IMG/VR virus record: IMGVR_UViG_3300025785_000018
Span: 1 to 59,957 of that record
Strand: one strand, 5' to 3'
Origin: a virus
Length of the DNA: 59,957 nucleotides
Below are positions 10,973 to 19,239 of the stretch, piece after piece. Positions within the stretch are counted from its first letter, which is position 1, and each line of letters opens with the position of its first letter. The translations under genes were made by a program, and so were the position numbers. The notes under the pieces were generated by a model. That model was not told the origin of the DNA, did not search any database, and saw only the letters and a program-made list of their open reading frames with translations.

Positions 10973-11741
10973 GTGTTACTACCTTAGTAGATACGCCAGT
11001 CCAGTATTTGTATCCAGTTTTAATTGTTACTACTTCACCAGCATTTAATCCAGTAGTGTCTAAGTTAAATGTACCACCATTCGTTACACGTGATCTATTA
11101 ATTACACCAATATCAGATGAAAGATAAACCGTAGTGTTTGCTGGAGCCGTCACTGTATATGCATGTGTATCACCAGCTTTAATAGTACTTGGTCCATTAA
11201 CTATGATAGGTAACCATGATTCTAAGAATGCATGCATCGATACTATAGATGTAGATGAAGGAGCTGATCCGTTAACTGTGATGTTTGCACCATCTCTAAA
11301 TATGATAGTTAGTTCGCTGGTAGGACAATCCTTATATGGTGTTAAGATATACAAGTAACCATATGAAGAGTATCTACTGTTGATAACTGACCATGGTGAA
11401 CCTGGATATGTTTTACCTTCTGCCGCTGGTGTCACATCAGTTTTTTGATAGATCATACCTGGATCACCTCCGCCCTTTTCACTTAATGAAAGTTGTGTAG
11501 TCTCCATAGCCATGAATTCTTGAGTATCTGGGATATGCATTGCTTTTGGAAACAACGCGATACATCCATGATCCTGAGAATATTTTTGTACTAGTTCTGC
11601 TAGATTGAATGTACCAACAGCATTGGTTGTTCCAATTGCAGTAACAGTAGTATCAGAAATCTCCAATGTCAAGATATCATTTTTGATAGTGACATCGTTT
11701 TTTGATAACGTTCTTGTTGTACTTAGTGAGTAAAAATTCAT
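10965..11741 (-). CDS. Hypothetical protein, Ig-like C-terminal domain
   Basis: 258 residues, not recognised. The N-terminal 180 residues include HGCIALFPKAMHIPDTQEFM, a GGGDPGMIYQKT stretch and aromatic-rich YGYLYILTPY. The last 80 residues look like an Ig-like or invasin-like beta domain (AGDTHAYTVTAPANTTVYLS, GLNAGEVVTIKT). It is translationally coupled to the 2OG oxygenase (8-base overlap) and follows the three Cys-Asn-tailed genes by 24 bases, so it belongs to the same transcription unit. It may be a scaffold, a substrate or a fibre component; no function is claimed. Confidence 0.65.
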   Translation of the reverse strand: MNFYSLSTTRTLSKNDVTIKNDILTLEISDTTVTAIGTTNAVGTFNLAELVQKYSQDHGCIALFPKAMHIPDTQEFMAMETTQLSLSEKGGGDPGMIYQKTDVTPAAEGKTYPGSPWSVINSRYSSYGYLYILTPYKDCPTSELTIIFRDGANITVNGSAPSSTSIVSMHAFLESWLPIIVNGPSTIKAGDTHAYTVTAPANTTVYLSSDIGVINRSRVTNGGTFNLDTTGLNAGEVVTIKTGYKYWTGVSTKVVTLD

Positions 11742-11765
11742 TGTTTTTTCCTTTTTATCTATTTA

Positions 11766-12131
11766 TTAGCAATTACATGCACAGTTACAGTTATAGTTTT
11801 GTAAAGTTAAAGCTCCGGAAGCACCAGTAGCACCGTTCCAATATAATCCCCAAACTCCACTTGTAAGGTGACCTACTCCTCCTCTTCCGCTACCGCATGC
11901 GCTAATAACACCACTGTTAAGGTTATCACCGCTTATGAGGTTTCCAGCTGATAAGAATGGTCCATAGTTACCAAGATCATTAGTAAACTGACTTAGTGCT
12001 GTTGGTCTTCCAACTATACCTGTGGCTCCTGTAGCGCCTGATGCACCTACAGTGCCCCATACAAATGATGCTGTACTTAAAGTAGTACCATCACCAAATT
12101 TTATATCACCATTTTCTAATATCGTTGCCAT
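11766..12131 (-). CDS. Small fibre-like protein with NCNCACNC tail
   Basis: 121 residues. N-terminal signature ENGDIKFGDGTTLSTASF, then LSQFTNDLGNYGPF, both shared with the next two genes. A few collagen-like triplets occur ([10 protein letters not shown]). The C-terminus is YNCNCACNC, alternating Cys with Asn/Ala. Only one other Cys (SACGSG) is seen. It is preceded by aggataata. The alternating Cys tail could bind metal, form disulfides, or be a substrate for the nearby radical SAM/SPASM enzyme (inference). Confidence 0.8.
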   Translation of the reverse strand: MATILENGDIKFGDGTTLSTASFVWGTVGASGATGATGIVGRPTALSQFTNDLGNYGPFLSAGNLISGDNLNSGVISACGSGRGGVGHLTSGVWGLYWNGATGASGALTLQNYNCNCACNC

Positions 12132-12140
12132 TTATTATCC

Positions 12141-12644
12141 TTAGCAGTTACAGTTGCAATTACAATTATTAGCATTGATTGACAAAGTTGTACCATTCCA
12201 GTTTAAGTGTCTTGGACCATATTCATTATATGCATAGTAACCTGATAATGTCATCTGATAAAGTTTTGTACTAGCTAAATTTTGTGAAACGCTGACCACA
12301 TATACTCCAGTACCTCCTGTAGCGCCTGAAGTCTGTGATACAAAATATGTACCGTTTGCAACACCAACACCGTTTAATGCATTAGGACCAAGATTATTGC
12401 CGATAGCTATGCTACCAGATATGATACTTGTTACAGTTAGATTGGTTCCTGATATACTTCCAATAAAAACTGCAGCATGACTTAAATTATCAATTGTAAT
12501 AAATGGATAGTAGTTGCCAAGATTATTAGTAAACTGACTAAGATTAGTAGGAGCACTAGTTAATTGTGATTGTGTAACATTTGCAGAAGATAGTGTGGTG
12601 TTATCTCCAAAAACTAATGATCCATTTGTTATTTTTGTTGACAT
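12141..12644 (-). CDS. Small fibre-like protein with NCNCNCNC tail
   Basis: 167 residues. Shares the N-terminal signature with its two neighbours (ITNGSLVFGDNTTLSSANV, then LSQFTNNLGNYYPF). An inserted beta-rich stretch (AVFIGSISGTNLTVTSIISG, FVSQTSGATGGTGVYVVSVS) makes it the longest of the three. The C-terminus is ANNCNCNCNC; there are no other cysteines, so the Cys are confined to the tail. Nine-base gap to the next gene; same operon as the radical SAM and 2OG genes. Confidence 0.8.
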   Translation of the reverse strand: MSTKITNGSLVFGDNTTLSSANVTQSQLTSAPTNLSQFTNNLGNYYPFITIDNLSHAAVFIGSISGTNLTVTSIISGSIAIGNNLGPNALNGVGVANGTYFVSQTSGATGGTGVYVVSVSQNLASTKLYQMTLSGYYAYNEYGPRHLNWNGTTLSINANNCNCNCNC

Positions 12645-12652
12645 CTATTATC

Positions 12653-12937
12653 CTAACAATTACAGTTACAGTTACAGTTGCAATTACCATCAGTTATCAA
12701 TGTTAAATTGCCCGCACTGTTTACTCCAACACCTATATTAGCAAAAGCACCAGTACTGTACGCGGTAGTATCTACACCTGTGACAGGGAAAAAACCACCA
12801 TAGTTACCCAAGTCATTAGTAAATTGACTAAGGTTTGTTTTTTTGTTTGTTATATTTGCATATGGTAAATTAGCGCTACTTAGTGATGTGTTATCACCAA
12901 ATGTTATATTACCATTACCTATCTTAGTTGTTGCCAT
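12653..12937 (-). CDS. Small fibre-like protein with NCNCNCNCNC tail
   Basis: 94 residues, first of the three Cys-Asn-tailed paralogues in transcription order. N-terminal signature IGNGNITFGDNTSLSSANL and LSQFTNDLGNYGGFF. The C-terminus is DGNCNCNCNCNC, five Cys alternating with Asn and no Cys elsewhere. Eight-base gaps on both sides. The three proteins share head and tail but differ in the middle, which looks like a common attachment head and a common modifiable tail carrying variable bodies (inference). Confidence 0.8.
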   Translation of the reverse strand: MATTKIGNGNITFGDNTSLSSANLPYANITNKKTNLSQFTNDLGNYGGFFPVTGVDTTAYSTGAFANIGVGVNSAGNLTLITDGNCNCNCNCNC

Positions 12938-12945
12938 CTTTTATC

Positions 12946-13857
12946 CTAGTTACCTTTTAAAGAGTTAACTTCTGCTCTTAATTCTTTGATAGCTTCGATC
13001 AACAGTGGTACTAATCTTTCATATCGTACGGTTAAGTACTGTGTATCTACTGGAGCGTCTGTAACGATCTCTGGTAGTACTGCTTGAACTTCTTGTGCAG
13101 ATACGCCAACTTCCCTCTTAACAGCAAAACCTAAAGCTTGAGCTGATTCATTAGCTTCATAGTAGAAGCCAGATAAAGCATCAACCTTATCAAGTGCATT
13201 TTCTATACCACCTAACTTTGTCTTTAATCTTTCGTCTGAGTAGTATGATGTGATTTGGTTTGTAGCACGGATCTCACCGACAGTACCAGATGCAGTTGTA
13301 CCAACACCAAGGCTGCTATATTGTATATTTGATGAACTACCAGGAATATCAAACCCTGTAGCTCCAGTAACTCTACCTGCGGTATCAACTGTAATTCCTG
13401 GGATAACTGTAGCAGAACCGTATGTTGCAGCAGAAATACCAGTCGTAGTAAGCTTAGAACTTGGGATACTTCCAGCTAACATGGTAGCTGTCACTGTACC
13501 AGTATCTGTAGTATACACACCGTTTGTAACTGTACCAGCATTACCTGATACACTACCTGTGACGTTACCTGTTAAGTTTGCTGTGATGACGTTTGCAGCA
13601 AAGTTACCAGATCCATCCCTCTGTACGATCGTGTTTACTGTACTAGTAGTGGCGGGTAAGTAACCATGAAGCTTATCAGCGTCAAGCCCTGAACCAGAAC
13701 CATCTACTGTTTCTAATTTAGTTAATATATCAGATGCTGTATAAGCTGATGCGAGCAACCTTGTACCAATATCTGTACTCAGATTGGTAAAGTTAGTATC
13801 CATCTCAGTGTTTGTTAAAGGTGCACCTTTTACTGATCTAAGCGTTAGTGTTGTCAT
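12946..13857 (-). CDS. Fibre protein with self-cleaving S74 chaperone domain
   Basis: 303 residues. The head LRSVKGAPLTNTEMDTNFTNL is a common phage short-fibre N-terminal signature. The middle is beta-rich fibre sequence (ANVITANLTGNVTGSVSG). The C-terminal 100 residues are a peptidase S74 intramolecular chaperone: YYSDERLKTKL with the expected Ser207/Lys212 pair, then GVSAQEVQAVLPE and a coiled-coil end (LIEAIKELRAEVNSLK). In this family the chaperone trimerises the fibre and cuts itself off. It heads the operon of Cys-Asn-tailed proteins. Confidence 0.85.
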   Translation of the reverse strand: MTTLTLRSVKGAPLTNTEMDTNFTNLSTDIGTRLLASAYTASDILTKLETVDGSGSGLDADKLHGYLPATTSTVNTIVQRDGSGNFAANVITANLTGNVTGSVSGNAGTVTNGVYTTDTGTVTATMLAGSIPSSKLTTTGISAATYGSATVIPGITVDTAGRVTGATGFDIPGSSSNIQYSSLGVGTTASGTVGEIRATNQITSYYSDERLKTKLGGIENALDKVDALSGFYYEANESAQALGFAVKREVGVSAQEVQAVLPEIVTDAPVDTQYLTVRYERLVPLLIEAIKELRAEVNSLKGN

Positions 13858-14044
13858 TTGTCATCCGTTCTATGATTGTTTCTAGTTTATTTATTCTTTC
13901 TGCAAGATCGTCTATCTTGTTTTCTCTCTCAGCTATAGCGTTTTGTATAGCTCTATGCCTATTTAACTTTACAACATCAGTCTCTAGGATAGCTCCTGTA
14001 TTAAGGTCCCTTACTAAAGTCTGGTTTTGTATCTTTGCTCTCAT
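13838..14044 (-). CDS. Small coiled-coil protein
   Basis: 68 residues. Begins MRAKIQNQTLVRDLNTGAI and continues as a charged heptad-like coiled coil (AIAERENKIDDLAERINKLE). The ATG overlaps the stop of the DUF4815 gene (TAATG), and the 3' end overlaps the S74 fibre start by 20 bases, so translation is coupled on both sides. Not recognised; the size and position suggest a small structural or assembly factor. Confidence 0.6.
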   Translation of the reverse strand: MRAKIQNQTLVRDLNTGAILETDVVKLNRHRAIQNAIAERENKIDDLAERINKLETIIERMTNDNTNA

Positions 14045-17000
14045 TATGTATCCAATGCAATGATTCTAAGGTTTTGTAGCAATGGTGTCACTGCTGTATT
14101 GCTTGATAATAATACTATCTTGATTTGGAAAGCATTAAACCTTGTTGCAATAGGTGAGTTTTGTGGCACACCATACTGATCAAAAGCACCAGTTGGGAAG
14201 AAACTATACTCTGAGAACTTATAGTTAGATGTTGATGGAGCTGCTGTGCTCTCAAGGTTCATTAGTACCCAATATTCATCAGTGATAGGTGTCGTAGCAG
14301 AAGTTGGTAGTGTTCTATAGTAACACTTGATACTTGTACCAGCTGGAGCGTTGACATCAACCCTAACGTTTAAGTTTGTTGATTCAAACCCAGATGCAAG
14401 GTTGATAGGTTTACTTACGTATCTTGCAAAGGCTGTACCACCTGCAGATACTCCAGCTTCACCTGATGCATCATTGTTGATCTTATTAAGAGCTGTCACT
14501 ACAGCAACGCTTGATGTATCAATGAATGGAGATACTTGGTCGTTTGTAGTTGTTAGTGTAGCTTGTAACCTTAAGCTTGGAGTGCCACCGATACCAGCTG
14601 CAGCAGCTATCTGTTTCAATGATGGGTAGTCAATGTTTTGACTTAAGTTGATAGATGCCCATGCAGAGTCAAAGGCCGAACCGTTATATGCTTTTGCAGC
14701 CCATGTTAGTGTTGTACCTGTTGGGGTAACAGCCGCGATGTTAGTATATAATGTTTGATAGCTGAGTGCAGATGCAGGGTCTTCTATATCAAACTCAATG
14801 GTACCTGTAGAAGTAAAGCTTGCTCTGTTGATATTAAACATGAGGTCTGAGTTTTGATCAGCAGTCCATGTAGAAGCATTTTGTGATCTAAATAGAGAAC
14901 CAATGTATGGTTGTTTATCTATCAACCTTGTACCATTTAATAGTGTTGAACCTACAGTTGCAGTAAACACTTCGTATTGGTTAGAGTTAGATGATACAAC
15001 GATAGCATATTCACCAGGAACTAAATGGATAGGGCTTGGGAACATAAAGTTAGTAGCTACTGTTGCAGTATCAGAAACGTTTACATCTTCAGCGTTTAAC
15101 GTTACAGAAGCAAATGGTATAGTACCAACTGAACTTGGATAACCATTAGCTGTAGTCCTGATCTCTACTGTTACAGGAACTGAAGTATCTGCAGACTTAA
15201 AGTATAAGTCGATAGATGTAACATGCATGCCTTGTGGGTATAATCCAGCATCTACAAGGAATGACTCTGCTGTAGGGTCATAATAGTAACCAGTTGTAGT
15301 TGTTACTTGTTGGTTTTGTACAGCACGTGTAGTTAACAACGTTGTTTGTTCTTTTTGTAGTAGACCTACAGCTGTATACGTTGCTTGACCAACAGACTCT
15401 TCAAGAGCCATATCGTTTGTATTGTTATCAATTAGTCTGATGACTCTTTGACCTGTTGCAAAAGTATTAGCTGGAACATCAAACTCAAATGCAACATTGC
15501 CATGTTCATCAGGGACTAATGCATCACCAAGAGCTGGTACAGCACTAACCGCTGTTATTTGTCCATATACACCACTAGATGAACCTACAACGTATTGACC
15601 ATTACTTGGAGTTACAGATGCACCAAATATGTATAGTAGTCTCTTTGTAGGATCAGATGCTAAAGGAGCAGAGAACAACGCTGCGCTAGCAGTACCTGTC
15701 TGTGTACCAGTATAACTTGTATTATGGAAAGTTAATGTCTCATAGTTAGCTGCATCAAACATACCTGTAGCACCATTTACTGTAAGCACTAGTAATGGTT
15801 TAACATACGATGAGATGCTTGTATTATCAAAGAATGGGTATAGACGAGCATTAGGTTTAAACTTGGTACCGACACCGATGATAGTACTTGGTCTGATATA
15901 AGGCACAGATTGAACTGATACAACGCTTGTTCCTAGTGTTGTAGTGCTTGTACTTACTAAGTTTGTATTTACTGTGCTTGATGTAGAAGTTGTAGCCCAA
16001 CGCATACCAGGATGAACACCATAGTAACCAGTAACGACTGTATCACTAAGTGATGATGCATCAGGTAATTGGATAGTCACCACGTCATTTACTGATGGTA
16101 ACACTGAGGTATCTACCCATTGATCAAATGGAGGGTCTAACTGGATATCACCTACATATCTGATAACATTGAATGGGTTGATGTTAGTGTATTCACTAGC
16201 AAGAGGTTGATTGATAGCTGATGTCTCAGTATATGATAGCGTTGCTATGTCACCTGTAACTTGTGTAGATACAGGATTAGCTGGAGTAAATTGATGATAG
16301 TTAACATCAAATGTTGCTCGTGCGTTTTGGTTATATGGATCAATAGCTACCTTAAAGTCAAGGTCTGCTGCGTTAGCGATTGAGTTGTTATTATAGTTTG
16401 TGGATGCAGAGTTCCATGTATTTGATCCATTGAACCATGCTGCCCACCAACCCCATGACTTCTTATCCCAATCTACTTGTGATGAAGCATATATGTCTGA
16501 GCTTGTAAAAGCATCTACTGCAAAGCCGTTCTTAAACTTCTCAAGGTTTGATGCATCAGTGATTGATGTACCTTGCGCTTGAGATTCTAGTAATGATAGT
16601 TGTGTGTAGTATTCTAGATTTGCGATACGTTTTTCAAGACCGCCGATGTCATGCATGGTGTATCGTTCGTTGTTGATGTACTCAACTTGAATGTCTGATA
16701 CCTTTGCTGTATATGGAGGTATGACAAGGTTATAGATCGCCATGCTATTACCAATATTTGTGGGCACCGTGGGGTAGACTGCAGGAATGCCTGATAATAC
16801 GGTAAGGTTTTTATCTGCCGTAGCAAGGATAGTGTCGATACGTGCAAGGTAATACTGGTATGCTGTAGTTAAACCAGTAGAGCTAGTTGGGTCTGGTACT
16901 TGACCGTTAGTTAATGATGTATCACCATCAGCCCTTCTAGGTCTGAAGTCAATACAATCTCTAAGGTTATACGTTACACCTGATGAAGGGTCTATAAATG

Positions 17001-19206
17001 TTGGGATGTCTTCGTATGCTACAGGATATGAGTTTACTGCTAAGTATCCATTGCCACTATGACTAAAGTTTTTATATATCACTAATAGGTAATTAGTATC
17101 TGTAGGTGCCGTACCTGTCAATACTAAGTTACCATGATCATAGATCTCTGAACGCTGACCGTTATCAACTATGTAGTTTGATGTAACTTCTGTATATGCT
17201 ACTCCGTTCCAGTCAATAACCATTGTATTACTATCTACGTTAACAGCGGTAGGATTTGTTGAACCAGTGTTATATACAGCATATACTTGATATATGTCTG
17301 ACACGCTTAGTGTATCTTTACCACCATAAGTTGTATTTAATCCAGATGCAGAACCAGTACCTAAGATAGCTGTAGAGTATCCGCTTAACCCTTTGGTCTT
17401 ATATGATTGTGTAGTTAATGTAACTTCTGCGATGATTGTAGCAGTACATGAGAAGCCTGTATCATTAACATTAAATTGTGCCTGTGAAGCACTACCTGTA
17501 GATGATACTACGATCGATCTTGAGTTTGCATCTTCAAATGAGATGATAGACCCTACACTTAAACCTGTGGAACTCGCAGTTAAGTTTCCTGTGATGACAA
17601 CATGGTAAGATTTATTCTTTATAGAATCTGTTAGTCCACCACCAAAACCTGTCGTTACGCCATCACCCTCAAAGTTTTCTGTACTGTCTTCTGTGTCTAT
17701 ATGTGCAACTCCACCTGAGAAACTTACACCAGTAAATGTTCTTTGGATAGAATAACTGCCGTTTTGTATAGTCTTAACATATTGGTTAGGTATTGGGAAT
17801 ACTAAACCTGGACTGTCAGAGCCGTATAGGATAGTATTACCAGAACCACCTACTTTACTTGATGCATCGATGTCAGCTGATGATGTAGATGTGATGATAG
17901 ACTTAACGCTCTCAAACTTTTGACCACTATTCATCGTGATGTTGAATAGGTACATCGCATAGACCGCTGAAGTTCCTGGGATACCTGAAACTTGCTGTAA
18001 GAACCTTACTTGTGCAGTACCGATCTTATATGTTGATCCAGACACTGAAGCAGTCACTACGCTATGTAGTTCTACAGACGTGTATGGTACAGTTGAAAGT
18101 TCAGTTATCTTTTTATTTGTGACGAATGGACCAACTAAGTTTGTAACGTTTACATAGTTACCGTAGTTTGTATTAACATCTTTACTGATTAAACTTGAAG
18201 GAGTCCTTGCTCTAGGTACAGACAAAGGCGTTGTACTGATAGTTTCAAATTCATATCCTTGAACATAACCTTTACCAGGACCTAATGCGGCAGTGAAGAA
18301 CCCTGTGGCTCCATCAACTGCATCTGTGATATGAAGAGGCCATACATTAACTGTATAGTTACCTGCTTCATCGAATGTCCTTTGTGCCATCTCATTGCCG
18401 ATAGCAGAGTATACAGTGTTAGTTTTATTAACTACTAATGCTCCATCAACTATACGAGCGATCTCCGTGAAACCATCAACAGAGTCTGTTAAACCTTTTG
18501 CTGTTAAAGTTAAGCTTGCATGGTAGCGATCTGCACCAGGAGCTGCATAGTTTGGTGTACCAGTAGCATTATCAAGTAATGATGTATCTGTGTTTGATGA
18601 TGCAAAGCTTTCATTGAGTACAAGACCTACTGATGCTGAAGATGTATTGGAGTACGCATCTACTGCAATGGTTTGTGGTTCAACATATACGAACATACCG
18701 TTAACAAAGAATACACCTGAATCAATAGAGAATGCCATTGACTTATTGAGTGATGAACCAGTTTGGATAGTTGCTACAGCTGTACCTGAGATAGTTAAGT
18801 TCTCACCAACAGAAAATGCAGAACCAGAAGTGATTGATACTAATAAGGTTTTAGGTTGTGTAGAAGTAGCGTCTAAGCTTAGCTTGACTAAAGCTTTAGT
18901 ACCAGAAGAAGCACCAACGATGGTAGCTCCATTAAATATAGCCATGTTGACAGCATTACCGCCAAATGATGGGTCAATCTTGATTGACTGTAGAGTATTT
19001 TCAAATAAACGGCTGCAACCAGTAACCACTGTACCGTTAACAAATATATTCTTACCAAACTTGGCTATTTGGTCTTGGATCTGTGTCTGGAGTTGTGTTA
19101 ACTCACGGGCTTGGACAGCATATCCAGGTTTAAATAGTATACGATGATAGTTCTTGGTATCATCAAAGTCATCAAAGTATGGATTTGTGGTAAAATTAAG
19201 TGACAT
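14044..19206 (-). CDS. Very large DUF4815-type virion structural protein
   Basis: 1720 residues. The N-terminus (NPYFDDFDDTKNYHRILFKP, then GYAVQARELTQLQTQIQDQI) is the DUF4815 signature found in large structural proteins of cyanophage-type T4-like phages, often at the place of T4 gp9-gp10. Middle segments include NLRDCIDFRPRR and RIANLEYYTQLSLLE, also typical of that family. The rest is beta-rich. A late promoter lies 26 bases upstream of the ATG. Inferred role: baseplate periphery protein that connects fibres. Confidence 0.8.
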   Translation of the reverse strand: MSLNFTTNPYFDDFDDTKNYHRILFKPGYAVQARELTQLQTQIQDQIAKFGKNIFVNGTVVTGCSRLFENTLQSIKIDPSFGGNAVNMAIFNGATIVGASSGTKALVKLSLDATSTQPKTLLVSITSGSAFSVGENLTISGTAVATIQTGSSLNKSMAFSIDSGVFFVNGMFVYVEPQTIAVDAYSNTSSASVGLVLNESFASSNTDTSLLDNATGTPNYAAPGADRYHASLTLTAKGLTDSVDGFTEIARIVDGALVVNKTNTVYSAIGNEMAQRTFDEAGNYTVNVWPLHITDAVDGATGFFTAALGPGKGYVQGYEFETISTTPLSVPRARTPSSLISKDVNTNYGNYVNVTNLVGPFVTNKKITELSTVPYTSVELHSVVTASVSGSTYKIGTAQVRFLQQVSGIPGTSAVYAMYLFNITMNSGQKFESVKSIITSTSSADIDASSKVGGSGNTILYGSDSPGLVFPIPNQYVKTIQNGSYSIQRTFTGVSFSGGVAHIDTEDSTENFEGDGVTTGFGGGLTDSIKNKSYHVVITGNLTASSTGLSVGSIISFEDANSRSIVVSSTGSASQAQFNVNDTGFSCTATIIAEVTLTTQSYKTKGLSGYSTAILGTGSASGLNTTYGGKDTLSVSDIYQVYAVYNTGSTNPTAVNVDSNTMVIDWNGVAYTEVTSNYIVDNGQRSEIYDHGNLVLTGTAPTDTNYLLVIYKNFSHSGNGYLAVNSYPVAYEDIPTFIDPSSGVTYNLRDCIDFRPRRADGDTSLTNGQVPDPTSSTGLTTAYQYYLARIDTILATADKNLTVLSGIPAVYPTVPTNIGNSMAIYNLVIPPYTAKVSDIQVEYINNERYTMHDIGGLEKRIANLEYYTQLSLLESQAQGTSITDASNLEKFKNGFAVDAFTSSDIYASSQVDWDKKSWGWWAAWFNGSNTWNSASTNYNNNSIANAADLDFKVAIDPYNQNARATFDVNYHQFTPANPVSTQVTGDIATLSYTETSAINQPLASEYTNINPFNVIRYVGDIQLDPPFDQWVDTSVLPSVNDVVTIQLPDASSLSDTVVTGYYGVHPGMRWATTSTSSTVNTNLVSTSTTTLGTSVVSVQSVPYIRPSTIIGVGTKFKPNARLYPFFDNTSISSYVKPLLVLTVNGATGMFDAANYETLTFHNTSYTGTQTGTASAALFSAPLASDPTKRLLYIFGASVTPSNGQYVVGSSSGVYGQITAVSAVPALGDALVPDEHGNVAFEFDVPANTFATGQRVIRLIDNNTNDMALEESVGQATYTAVGLLQKEQTTLLTTRAVQNQQVTTTTGYYYDPTAESFLVDAGLYPQGMHVTSIDLYFKSADTSVPVTVEIRTTANGYPSSVGTIPFASVTLNAEDVNVSDTATVATNFMFPSPIHLVPGEYAIVVSSNSNQYEVFTATVGSTLLNGTRLIDKQPYIGSLFRSQNASTWTADQNSDLMFNINRASFTSTGTIEFDIEDPASALSYQTLYTNIAAVTPTGTTLTWAAKAYNGSAFDSAWASINLSQNIDYPSLKQIAAAAGIGGTPSLRLQATLTTTNDQVSPFIDTSSVAVVTALNKINNDASGEAGVSAGGTAFARYVSKPINLASGFESTNLNVRVDVNAPAGTSIKCYYRTLPTSATTPITDEYWVLMNLESTAAPSTSNYKFSEYSFFPTGAFDQYGVPQNSPIATRFNAFQIKIVLLSSNTAVTPLLQNLRIIALDT

Positions 19207-19231
19207 ATCTACTCTTTCAATTGATTATATC

Positions 19232-19239
19232 TATTTATA
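19232..19239 (-). promoter_or_regulatory. T4-type late promoter (TATAAATA)
   Basis: Exact TATAAATA on the minus strand, 25 bases before the ATG at 19206 and overlapping the stop of the gp8-like gene. Confidence 0.6.

Noticed and set aside
18590-19147. 185-residue plus-strand ORF antisense to the DUF4815 gene
   Set aside because: It lies wholly opposite a strongly supported gene, has no family motif or ribosome site, and is explained by codon bias.
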